Part shown: positions 10,319-19,457 of the stretch, piece by piece
How the letters are laid out: every line of letters starts with the position of its first letter
Position numbering within the stretch: the stretch's first letter is position 1
Assembly: GCA_903772945.1 (NCBI GenBank)
Contig: CAICTM010000136.1
Span: 1-64,000, forward strand
Direction: 5' to 3'
Source of the DNA: Seminavis robusta
Taxonomy: Eukaryota; Bacillariophyta; Bacillariophyceae; Naviculales; Naviculaceae
Length of the DNA stretch: 64,000 nucleotides
Notes under the pieces: model-generated
Database searches by the model: none
What the model was told of the DNA's origin: nothing
The model's input: only the letters and a program-made list of their open reading frames with translations
Program-made: the position numbers and the translations under genes

Positions 10319-12560
10319 TCAAAGTGGGCGAGAAGGTCAGGCAGGGTGAGGTGTTGCAGGCGCGACGCATCATCAGCCATCACGTTGGCAGGACCCGGGA
10401 TGTAGGACGAGAGGGCGCAGTAGCGGTGCTCCCGCTGGTGGCGGCAGGCGTAGTTGCACAGGAACGCCGCAGGACCATCGGAGGTGACCGCCCCTTTGGA
10501 GACTCGGGAGACGGCCGGGGTGTTGTCCGAGAGAGTGTAGAGGGTGGCGTAGGTGACGCAGTGCCGCGCCGCTTGCAAGGAGTGTTGCGCAAGGATGGCC
10601 GCCTGCTCGAGGTCACTGTTGGTCACGGTTCCCGTCGGGTTGTCCGTGGACACGAGCTGAGCCTGCACATCGGGAGGGAATGGGAGCCTCCAGAGGTAAG
10701 GAGTTTCCTCAGAGTCAAAGTAGACACCGCCCATTCCAGCCTTGGCGGCGTCAGTGGCTCCGAAGAAGGATGGGTCCTGGGGGACGATCTCCGCCAGGTG
10801 AGTTGGGCGGTGGCAGAGGCTGGCAGCCAGATCAGCAAAGGCATCGATGTGGGATCTCAATGCGGTGTTGATCCGGATTCTTCCTCCTTTGGACTTCGTG
10901 AGGGCGAGCTGGAGCGCGCTGAAGAGTCCAGCGGAACCCCGGATGGCAACAGAGACGAAGCGCAGCTTGCCGAGGATTTGCATCCAACGCTTGTGGCTGA
11001 CCCTGCGACACCCGGCTAATTCCTTGAAGATGTCAGCGAGCGCTTGCTTCCGGTGGGGAGGGAGTTCCAGAGTCTGTCGCAGGGTGTCAATGATCCATCC
11101 CAGGATGAGCTTTCGAGTAGCCCAGCTTCCATCACCTTGCAGGAGTTTCTTGAGCGAGACTGCCTCATTGCGGTGTTTCTCGCTGAGGTTTGGGCGTGCG
11201 AGGATCTCGTCGATGGCATGGAGCAAGTGCCTGCGTAGCGCTTTCATACGGGTCTTTCCTCCTTGGCCTAGTTGGATGAAGTCGTCAACGAACACATCAT
11301 TCCGCCCGATGGGCTGGAGCAGAGGTCTGTTCGAGGGTCCAGCGAAATGGTCCGGCTCGGCCTCCAAGGGGGAGGTGGCTATCCCAAGGAGTTCCTGCGT
11401 TGCCGCAAGGTCCTCCTTTTCTCGCGGTCTTGGAGTGGTGGACGGGTCCAGGTCATCCATTCCCTCGGCGTGATGCTCAAGCCTGTGCGGAGGACAGGCT
11501 CTGGGGGACTTCAGGAAGCGTTCATTTGCTCGGTCGCAGGTAGTCTCCGACATGCCACTGAAAGTGGGCGGTGACTCGACCCATCCCATGGTGCACGACA
11601 TTGGGACGGCCACCAGTTGGGGCTCACCTTCATAGCGAGGCAGCACCAGCGCGAGTCGGATGCAGTCGGAAGGGTTCAGGAACATACGGTAGAAGCCGTC
11701 CTTGATGTCATGCTTGCAGAGGCGGACGGGTCCAAACTTGGGGTTTGCGTGACGCACATCGTACAGGATGCGCGGCAGGGCATTTCCAATCCAATTGCAT
11801 GGCCTCGGGCGGGCGTGATGTGATGTGGTTGTTTACGGAGGGCCATCCCCAGTTCCAGGTGTGGTCGCTGATTGAGTCGGGGTTTTCGGTCTCGTTCCAC
11901 CTTCACCGCAGCGGCAGACAGAAGGAGGGAGGGTTCATCCTTGACGAGGTCGAATGGAAGGACAGCCCAGAACTTGTTCTCGATGAACTCGGAAAATTCC
12001 TCACGGAGGAAGTCGGAATGCTCGGTAGCAGATTTGTGGCAGCCGCGGCGGATGCATTCCTCCTTCTGTTCCGTCGTCCAGGGAGGTGATTCGTTTTGTA
12101 CGGGGACCCCATGGTCTCTCCAGTGGCAGAGCAAGGGGATGGCAGGATGGTCGACATCCTCCAGGTTCGGAGCAAGGTAGGAGCGCCCTCTGAAGTCGGT
12201 GACAAAGGATTCCCACGTCTCTGCCTTCGAGTAGGCTGAGCAAAGGTTTTGGACTAACGTACCTAGTCTGTCATTTCGGATTGATCTGGTATCAACGGCA
12301 GGGCTAGTAGTTTTAGTGGTGTTTGATGTAGAGGATGAAGGCGGTCGGCGTTTCTTAGGTGATCCGGGCAGTAGGCCAGCCGACCGCTTTGATGATGGAG
12401 ACATTGACAGCGAGGCTGCGTGTGAGAGGGCGTGAATTGAAGTGGTAGAAAAGTTTTGTGAAGGTGGTTTGCGAGCAGGAGTGCTCCTGTTAGTCCTTGG
12501 AGGTTTCACAGGAGAGACATCGCGATCAAAAGGGCGGAGACCAAACTGCTTGCGAGGCAT
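10290..12560 (-). pseudogene. pol: reverse transcriptase-RNase H, with two one-base offsets
   Basis: The ATG at 12560 starts a basic Ser/Pro-rich leader, then a conserved segment ending VKVERDRKPRL. Near 11872-11875 the homologous reading moves one base (SDHTWNWGWPSVNN, then PPEAMQ), and near 11785-11796 it moves again. RT motif A follows as KHDIKDGFYR and the catalytic motif as DVFVDDF. RNase H shows D in GATDAAKAG, E in SDLEQAA, D in LSDNT and D in ADDASR. The domains are in the DIRS-order arrangement, RT then RH then recombinase. The offsets lie inside the RT fold, so this copy probably cannot make full-length Pol. Assembly error is the alternative. Confidence 0.8.
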
Positions 12561-12620
12561 GGACGCCACCGAGATAGGAGCGGGCGCTCCAATACGGGTG
12601 GCGAGTCCAGGCGTGGAGAC

Positions 12621-14606
12621 TCAGGGCTGCGGGTCAGCAACTCCACAGTCCGTGAGGAGAGTGTGGAGCTTCTGCACCGTAGCCGCCGAGTAGCGCTTGT
12701 GGGTGGCAGCGCGCTTGCATCCGGAGGTGCAACTGCCTTTTAGGGCCCAGGCCATACAGACGTCCTGACCACCGTGCTTGGGAATGGTGTACTGATGGTC
12801 CTTGGTCATTTCCGTGATGGAGCGGAATCCCGAGTCCTGGAAACGCTTCAAGAGGTCCTCATCGCCGTGGACGTTGGTGACTGGGTGTGCTCCCGCTCGC
12901 TGTTGGTTCGTTCCCGCAGGCTTCTTGCTCGGCGGCTCGGGAGCGGGCTTGAAGAACGAGTACCAGTGCGCAGGGAGCTCAGCGAGGGACGAGGCACGGG
13001 AGGACTGAACGAGTCTAGTCAGCGTACCAAAGTTGGGGGCAGCAGCGCCCGGGTTTAGGATAGCTTCGTTGACCCACAGGAAGTAATCTTGTTGGATCTC
13101 GAAAAGGATGCGACCGCACAAGTCCACCGCCACACTCCGGTTGTCAGCATGCAGGCCATGGATGGTGTGGAGGTAGGATCCCAGCGAGAGGGCCACATCA
13201 CGCACCGAGCGTGAGACGGGATGGTTTCCTCCATGGAAGACATCTATCATGATGGAGAAACCATAGAGCTTTTCCTCCGCAATGCGACCATCGGTGGGAA
13301 ACTTGACATCGGTGGACGTGATGGCAATGGCATCTTCCAAGGTGACCGAGGCTCCCTTCTCAACGTACTCCGCTCGAGCAGCCAAGTCCTGGACCGCCTT
13401 TGCTTCCGAATGGCCTTGGCATACCACCGAGAAGGGGGAGAGGCCCTCGCCCAAGGTGGTCCCTTGACCGTTCACGAAGTACTTGCGGAAGACATGATCC
13501 AGAATATGTCCAGTGACCAAGGGTTTGTTCGCGAGGTTGATGGGTAGTGCCGAAGCCTGAGTGCGTTCGTCTAGTTGGGCTTGCAAGATCCCGTGTTCAT
13601 TCCCTTTGGGGGACTTTGCGAGCAGACGGTGAATGACGGGAAGGTTTGCGTCATCGGCAACGTTGCAGAGGTTGTGGACGCGAGTGGCAAGTGCGACCCC
13701 GAATTTATCCGTGAAGGTTTTGTTGCTCTTCTCACGGTCATACTGGAGTTGTTGCTCGACGGTGGCCTCCAGTGTATCACGTAGGTTCGTGATTCCCGCG
13801 TTGAAGGTTGCGTTGGTCAGGCCCGGACCTACCGCGCCAAGTGCCGCCATGTAGGGGGAGAGTACCCGGTTCGTGCTTCGTTGGAGCGCGTTAGCGCTGA
13901 TGGGCGCGGCCACGTTAGCAGCAGCATTACTAGTGGACGTGTGACCTCCCGCGACCAACGTGCAACAGGCGCGGAACCATTGGACCAAAGGGCCGATGGC
14001 AGCCTGTCGTGCAGGATCCGCGTGAGTCATCTCAGGGGTCAGGACTTCCGCACGGAACTGGGGGAGACTGTACTGTCCTTCGGGACGGGCCACAAGGACG
14101 GCTTCAGAGAGATAGGACGGAAGAGGCATCACACGGCGGACCCGGAAGACATCAGTATCAGGGACACCGCCGCCGTGGGGGCCACTGTGTAGCACAGGAG
14201 CCGGCACGGCGGTGAACATCGTTCCTCCGTCAATAACTGTCATGTTGTGGCAGGTTACGTCAGCCGTGCGCTCGAACGCTGACATAGGAAGGACTACCGT
14301 GATAGCGCTTCGAAGGTTGTTCCCCACCACGATAGCGTAGAGATTGTCGTAAGGAGAGACCTGGCTAGGATTCACGGGGTAAGCGTAGAGTGAATGTCCA
14401 ATGTAGATATTCGTTTCGTCATTCTGGAGGACGAAGCCAAAGGTGACAGGTGAACGAAGGCAAAATTGGCTCATAGCGCGAGAGGCAACATCACGATTCG
14501 CATTCGAAGCGCCGCCCACAGAAGTGAGGATATCAGTGTAGTTAGGAGCATGTACCTCCCATGCCGCTGCACGAGAGACGAGATCCGAGAAATTAGAGCT
14601 GGCCAT
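12621..14606 (-). CDS. gag-like protein with C-terminal CCCH-type finger
   Basis: This is an intact 661-residue frame. The ATG at 14606 lies in a CACCATGGCC context, just inside repeat A1. The body has no enzymatic motif. Near the C-terminus is CMAWALKGSCTSGCKRAATH, a C-x7-C-x3/4-C-x-H-like finger common at the end of such gag-like proteins in algal DIRS-order elements, presumably for RNA binding. Pol is in the same frame: the gag TGA at 12621-12623 is followed by 20 sense codons and then the pol ATG. That allows either stop readthrough or re-initiation. The antisense open frames across this gene are mirror artefacts. Confidence 0.8.
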   Translation of the reverse strand: MASSNFSDLVSRAAAWEVHAPNYTDILTSVGGASNANRDVASRAMSQFCLRSPVTFGFVLQNDETNIYIGHSLYAYPVNPSQVSPYDNLYAIVVGNNLRSAITVVLPMSAFERTADVTCHNMTVIDGGTMFTAVPAPVLHSGPHGGGVPDTDVFRVRRVMPLPSYLSEAVLVARPEGQYSLPQFRAEVLTPEMTHADPARQAAIGPLVQWFRACCTLVAGGHTSTSNAAANVAAPISANALQRSTNRVLSPYMAALGAVGPGLTNATFNAGITNLRDTLEATVEQQLQYDREKSNKTFTDKFGVALATRVHNLCNVADDANLPVIHRLLAKSPKGNEHGILQAQLDERTQASALPINLANKPLVTGHILDHVFRKYFVNGQGTTLGEGLSPFSVVCQGHSEAKAVQDLAARAEYVEKGASVTLEDAIAITSTDVKFPTDGRIAEEKLYGFSIMIDVFHGGNHPVSRSVRDVALSLGSYLHTIHGLHADNRSVAVDLCGRILFEIQQDYFLWVNEAILNPGAAAPNFGTLTRLVQSSRASSLAELPAHWYSFFKPAPEPPSKKPAGTNQQRAGAHPVTNVHGDEDLLKRFQDSGFRSITEMTKDHQYTIPKHGGQDVCMAWALKGSCTSGCKRAATHKRYSAATVQKLHTLLTDCGVADPQP

Positions 14607-14650
14607 GGTGAGGGTCGAAAAGATACGAAACCTGATGCCGGCGCAAGAGA

Positions 14651-15110
14651 TTAATCTAATCTAGGTTCTTGCCTTCAGCGTCGGCTGAATGAAGAATTGT
14701 GAGCTGAGAGAGAGACAACCTTCTTGCGATCGGCAGTTCAATGGCTGATCTTGGCTAGGTCGCTGGCTTTAGTGATTCATGGTTGCCGCTGTCGATCTTG
14801 CCAAATGTGGTCTTGGACGGGCGTCGTTGCCTTAAGGGTGATCTTGTTCGAGAGGCATTGAGGAGCTGATGCGGTGCATCATCATGTGGGGTATCCATTT
14901 CCGGAACGCAGGTGATGACCTGCGAGATGTAGAGATGTACTTGAGTTGTAGGTGAGGAGCGCGGGAATTAATTTTGCAAATTGTGAGATGGTCCTCTCGG
15001 CAACCATGATTAGGGTCACAGTTACGAGAACCCATCAGGGTTCAAGTTTCCACGCTGCGGGGCGTGGAAACTCGGACGGGGTGTTCCCCAGGCGTGTTGC
15101 TGCTCAACAC
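14651..15110 (-). repeat. split repeat A1 (left terminal repeat)
   Basis: It is the partner of 8285-8750 and carries the same internal 10-bp hairpin at 15046-15071. Its outer end TGCTCAACAC at 15101-15110 matches the inner A2/B1 junction. Flanking DNA to the right (CAGGAAAAAC) is unrelated to the element. Confidence 0.9.
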
Positions 15111-15725
15111 CAGGAAAAACGATTTAACAACCTTTTGTGCCTGTCCCCCTTCTTGACCCCAAGTATAACAATGTACGGGGGCGATAACAAGCTCAAAGCC
15201 TCGCGACGATTGAGCGTACGCCTTAAATACGTAACTTCATATCATCATACCCCTTAAATACATAACTTCATACCATCAGCCGCACGGCGGTTGAGCGCAT
15301 CCATCACTATGAAATCATGAAAAATCTTATCTATTTGGTGGTAGTGGAGGGAATCTTTGTAGTATATATGCCTACAATTCATCACTCCCCCATTCCCGAA
15401 CGCTATCTAATTTGACAGCTCTGCAGGTTCTCAAAAGGGTGAATCTCGAGTTCGAGCAGTTGTGACAAGCCAGCACTAATTACATGTACTGGTGTGTATG
15501 CATGTATTTTCTTACGCTTTAGCGCTGCCTGTATTCAAGTGCTAGCCTTCGAGTTTCACGGAAGGTTCTTCTTCTTCGAATTTCGCAAGTACGTCAGTAG
15601 AGGGGTGTCGAGTTTTCATTGGATCTCGACTGACGTCAGCGGAGGTACGTGTTCTCCATTCTCGAGTGTTCTCCCCCGGAATCTCAAGGAATTCCGAGGG
15701 GTAGGCAGTGTTCGCATTGATCGTG

Positions 15726-15775
15726 CGAACTGACCAGTCGCTTTATTCAGCGAACTGACCAGTCGCTTTATTCAG
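15726..15775 (+). repeat. perfect 25-bp tandem duplication
   Basis: The unit at 15726-15750 (starting CGAACTGACCAG, ending TTATTCAG) is repeated exactly at 15751-15775. Perfect identity implies a recent slippage or repair event. Confidence 0.9.
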
Positions 15776-16467
15776 CGATCCTACTGTATTCTATAGTCGG
15801 ACTATGCTAGTATCTTCCTGGGGAACCACGAGCGATATTAACTGTACGGTGGTGAAGTCTGCTAACTACCGATTAGTAGTCAGCCACGGGTTTCTTGTGT
15901 TCTTCAACGAAGAATCCTGCATACTGCATACAGGGGGTACTGACTTTGGGAATACTAGTACGGTGGGCTTACTAGTACGGTGTGTTTCTTCCTTTAACTC
16001 ACGAGCGAGGTGGAGAGCCATTCTGAAGGTCTTAGACGTTGCTACCCTAGTGTTCCGTTTTCCGACTAAGTCACGATTGGAGAGTTCTCAGAGGGAACTC
16101 CCCCATAGTCTATGTGTGCATTACTAGAGGACGTCACACTACTATTCGACTGTAGAGACTTGCTATCTCTAAGCCTGGAGGTGAACTTCTCCCCCCAAGT
16201 TTTTACGATTGATGGTGTGTTACGGGGAACGAAGACTGTAACTCCCCCGGAACTGGTGTGTCTGTTCTGTGTTCCACGACCTACTAAGACACGGCATGCT
16301 GACGGAATTATTGTCGTGCTTCTCTAGCCCTGGAGGATCTGGTCGTGCAGACTTGTAGAATTCATGAGAAGACTTATGGGCTGCGGCTAGTGCATACTTA
16401 CTAGGAGCTTCCGACATGGAGTACTTATTGTGGGAGAACGATCCGGAACACGAAGGAACACCATCAG

Positions 16468-16530
16468 GAATCGAACTACAAGCCCACAAACCCTAACTCC
16501 CAGGGGACCGTAGCTAGAACTACTAAACCA
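16468..16530 (-). other. possible tRNA-derived Pol III promoter (A and B boxes)
   Basis: On the minus strand TGGTTTAGTAG (16520-16530) fits the A-box consensus TRGYNNANNNG, and GTTCGATTC (16468-16476) fits the B-box GWTCRANNC. They are 43 nt apart, within the tRNA range. The arms do not fold into a good cloverleaf (the T stem fails), so this is at most a tRNA-derived SINE head or a decayed tRNA. No T-run terminator follows closely. Confidence 0.3.
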
Positions 16531-16826
16531 CCCACTGCTTGGCCCCGCGCATGATCGAATCTACTGTGAGGAGGTGAGGTAAGCAACTAATGGGTAAAGC
16601 GAAGTACTGGCTGTTAATCCTATGAAATCATGAAAAATCTTATCTATTCAGTGGTAGTGGAGGGAATCTTTGAAGTATATATGCCTACAATTCATCACAT
16701 CATACCAGCAACTTCATACCATACGTTAGGTAACCATTTTCAACTCCACCTAGTCGGCATCAAATTCTCACTAGGGGTCACACTGTGACCCCACAACACC
16801 GACCCCGTCCATAATTCTAAAGTAAC

Positions 16827-17510
16827 ATGGATAATCGTAAGAAAGCTTCGCAATGGAGTTTTATTCTAACCTCATCGTTTGTCAATGCTGAAAACTTGTC
16901 ACGGCTCTCAGCATTACCCGACCTTGAAGATGTAGTGTATATCACCTTCTCAATCTGCAACGTTCGATGACACCGGCAACCAATACCTCAAAGGATTCGT
17001 CAAAATGAAATGTTGTTGCCATCTAGTAGGCCCAGTAAGACAATTGATTGGTTCATCAATTGTCACCATCAAACCATATCCTCACCGCATTCTCGCAGAG
17101 AGTCATCTCCAGTCCTCCCCTTCAGAGTCCGATACTGTACCAAACAATCTGCTAGTCCTTCATAAACAGATAGCCAAATTCTGGCTGTGTGTACGCGACA
17201 ACACCTTCACTAGCTAAAACCAATTAGCCAAAATGTATCCAACTCTCTTCACCGGATACCTCAGACTCACTCTACGATTCATTGACGCAAACGCAACCAA
17301 TCAACCAAAACCCAAAGTACCATCTGATAAAGACTTCCTTCAGTACTCCCTTGAAAACTCCAAATCCCCTAAAGAACGTTGTTGCCTACTTCAATCAATC
17401 ACCGATGAAAATTTAAGACCTCCCCAAATTCTACTGGTATTGCCGTACAGGCAGGACCGACTTCGACAACATGCCAAAAGTAGACAAAACAGGATGTCCA
17501 ATTAATTTAA
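16827..17510 (+). pseudogene. CRESS-type Rep (HUH endonuclease-helicase) relic
   Basis: The ATG at 16827 opens a 47-codon frame with a motif-I-like segment (QWSFILTSSF) that ends at a TGA at 16968. From 16963 another frame reads DDTGNQYLKGFVKMK. This resembles Rep motif II (TG-x-x-HLQGF, here YLKG) and is followed by VRQLIG, as in Reps. The spacing of about 41 residues between the two motifs is normal. That frame is cut by a TAA at 17215-17217 and runs on to 17505. In a third frame near 17426 a decayed Walker A (FYWYCRTGRTD) appears, where the Rep helicase domain should begin. At least three breaks and changed key residues mean it is non-functional. I infer an endogenised circular ssDNA element; no capsid gene is recognised. 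Confidence 0.6.
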
Positions 17511-17520
17511 AAAATTAAAA

Positions 17521-18060
17521 TTAATTAATACCAGCCACCTCGTTCACACCATCGCTCTCTTTATATTCAATAATAGTGTAACCGTAGTTCGGAATGAAGT
17601 ACCGCTCACCAACAACTAGACCTATCTTGTTGTTCTGATCAATGTCACTGCATTCCGCCACATGATGACCTGACTGAGGATCGTGGTCATGCATCTCACC
17701 GCAATAAGGGCATTCAACCTTTGTAGTACCCTGTCGTCTTAATGTAATAGGAATCCCGTAGTAGTCCTGCAGACCTGTACACTCGCATCTCCTCCAAGCT
17801 CATAGGAACCCCAGCAGCAATACTGTGATTTTTCGTAGATTTCCTGTCACTCATTGTGACTCTCAATACTCTCCAATATTTATTGTAGCCAGACTCTGCA
17901 CCGCCCTGCCCACTTATCTGACAATGGTGGATTTTATGAAACGGGAATTTGTAACCGAAGCCTTCATCGCCTACAACCACTTGCAGGGGGCAATGCAACT
18001 CTGAACAGTTGCTTGATCCACCAAGACGAGGAAGTAAACGTCAAACAGTAGTTTCCCATG
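17521..18060 (-). pseudogene. relic with zinc-binding motif, convergent to the Rep relic
   Basis: The last 95 codons (17808 to the TAA at 17521) form an open frame with no early ATG. It contains CPYCGEMHDHDPQSGHHVAE followed by C, a CxxC-H-H-C zinc-site pattern, then a tail with GERYFIPNYGYTIIEY. Upstream, other frames carry protein-like stretches (KYWRVLRVTMSDRKS; GKLLFDVYFLVLVDQ), so at least two frame breaks are present. I do not recognise the family. It ends about 15 bases from the end of the Rep relic, across an AT-rich imperfect palindrome, in convergent orientation. Confidence 0.5.
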
Positions 18061-19457
18061 TTCACCGTCAACGAATACAGAGATGACTCAGTCAAACTAG
18101 ACCAACCCCCTGATGATGAATGGGTGCATGCTAATCAGCATGTCAAGCTATGATCTAATGCACACGAAGAACCTAAAAAAACAAGAACACATCTATGTGA
18201 ACGCCTAGGTATAACAGTCTCGGCCATGTCAACAGTCCCGGAGCCTTAATCAACCCAACGTTCCGAGTATCTGTAACGCAATGTTCCGAGTATCCGTAAC
18301 CCAATGTTCTTAGTATCCGTAACCCTCTTCACCGGTTAGCATTTCAAGTACGCGCGAAACGCTCAACACGAAGCGTGAACCATCTCACCGGTACATATGT
18401 TGAAGTACGACTAAACTTCCCTAATTACTAAACGAGCATCTCAAATCAAAATTCATCCATGGAACACATAGGCATTAGCACGTGCAACCAAACCACCTCA
18501 GTCCCCCTTTTCTCTCCACGGCGGCTCTGGAGGCCTTCACCTCCCCATTGGTGAAAGAAAGGTTATCATTCTGGAAAGTTGTGTCACTCACTTGATCCAG
18601 TCTCAACTATCTGTGTGAGGTGCAGCAACCAGATCTTTTCAGGGTACCACCAGTGTCGACAGTTCGTTGCCTCCTTTTCTTCATCTTTTTTGTGTACGGG
18701 CCACTGCTCTACTAGGAAGAGCAAGGGATGCTTCAAATGGGCTGTATCTTGAAGCTATTCATGGTGTCGGACTGGCTAGTAGCATTTCTTATTGTTTGAT
18801 TGTCAACCCTACTGCACTACGCTAAAAGCTAGTGTAAAGATCTTTCGAGTGTTTTGAGTTTGAGAGAATGAAAGTTATGAGAAGAGAGATAGAAAGATGA
18901 AAAACTAATCAACGAGAGAGATTCATCAAGGGATCGTAGATCTGGCTTCCCGCGAGACTATAAAGTGATAGAGTAGGTTGCTTAGAATCCTACTCCTCAG
19001 ATCCAAAAAACGGAACGCGTGAAGATTGTCTAGCCTTGATCTAGTAGCGTGGAAGTACTCCACGCTGGCTAAATATCTAGAGCGATGTTTCTCATCAACC
19101 TAGTATGACTAGAGCGGTCATTGAGACACTGTCTCAAATGACTATTCACGAGAGACTCGTCATGAGTCGAACTCAAACTATCTAGGATCGAGTCGCGAAT
19201 AAGGCTAAGAGCCGTTGTATTGCATTGCCCCCTGACAAGGGTCACGGAAGGCCGACAGCAGTCGGGACAAGGAGAACATATGATTAAAGTGCGGGGCACT
19301 CTCATGAATTTGGATGTAGACATGTCGTCGCACGATGCAATCCTACAAGGGGATCAGGTTGTATGGGTGTATATACCTTATGTTCCAATTCTGGTAGACT
19401 GTGCCGCCTTGGCGGTAGCATGTTGGAGCCGTACATGCCATTGTCATTGACCGGTTT
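18061..19457. other. non-coding interval
   Basis: No coding frame is supported. It holds the triple 23-bp repeat at 18256-18324 and a purine-rich AGAGAGA stretch at 18845-18925. It may be part of the flank or terminal repeat of the Ty3/gypsy relic that follows, but no paired LTR was found. Confidence 0.45.
18256..18324 (+). repeat. 23-bp tandem repeat, three units
   Basis: The units at 18256-18278, 18279-18301 and 18302-18324 have the pattern CAAYGTTCYNAGTATCYGTAA. Adjacent units differ at two or three positions. Confidence 0.85.

Larger units (their letters stand above)
8060..15110 (-). mobile_element. tyrosine-recombinase (PAT/Ngaro-like) retrotransposon with split direct repeats
   Basis: Read on the minus strand the order is repeat A1 (15110-14651), gag, RT-RNase H, tyrosine recombinase, B1 (8999-8751), A2 (8750-8285), B2 (8284-8060). 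That is the split direct repeat layout known for PAT and Ngaro elements of the DIRS order. It replaces LTRs and needs no DDE integrase. The A copies differ by only a few substitutions and one 6-base indel, so the insertion is fairly young. No adenine methyltransferase domain, present in DIRS/PAT proper, was seen, so Ngaro-like is the nearer guess. Two one-base offsets in the RT region suggest this copy is not autonomous. Boundaries are set by the repeat ends. Confidence 0.88.
15308..16698 (+). repeat. 78-bp direct repeats 1.3 kb apart
   Basis: 15308-15385 and 16621-16698 match at about 75 of 78 positions, both starting TATGAAATCATG and ending TTCATCAC. They could be remnants of terminal repeats of a deleted element, or a small dispersed repeat inserted twice. 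The DNA between them shows no retroelement domain. Confidence 0.7.
15111..16826. other. non-coding interval with short repeats
   Basis: No gene can be supported; the open frames at 15494-15733, 15804-16127 and 16112-16327 have no family signature. Two CCTTAAATAC...ACTTCAT units lie near 15221-15280. A 78-bp direct repeat, a 25-bp tandem duplication and a possible Pol III promoter pair are listed separately. Confidence 0.5.

Noticed and set aside
10324-11019. 231-codon plus-strand frame and other plus-strand frames at 10847-11574 and 12774-14192
   Set aside because: They are antisense shadows of the retrotransposon gag and pol genes, with no domain of their own.
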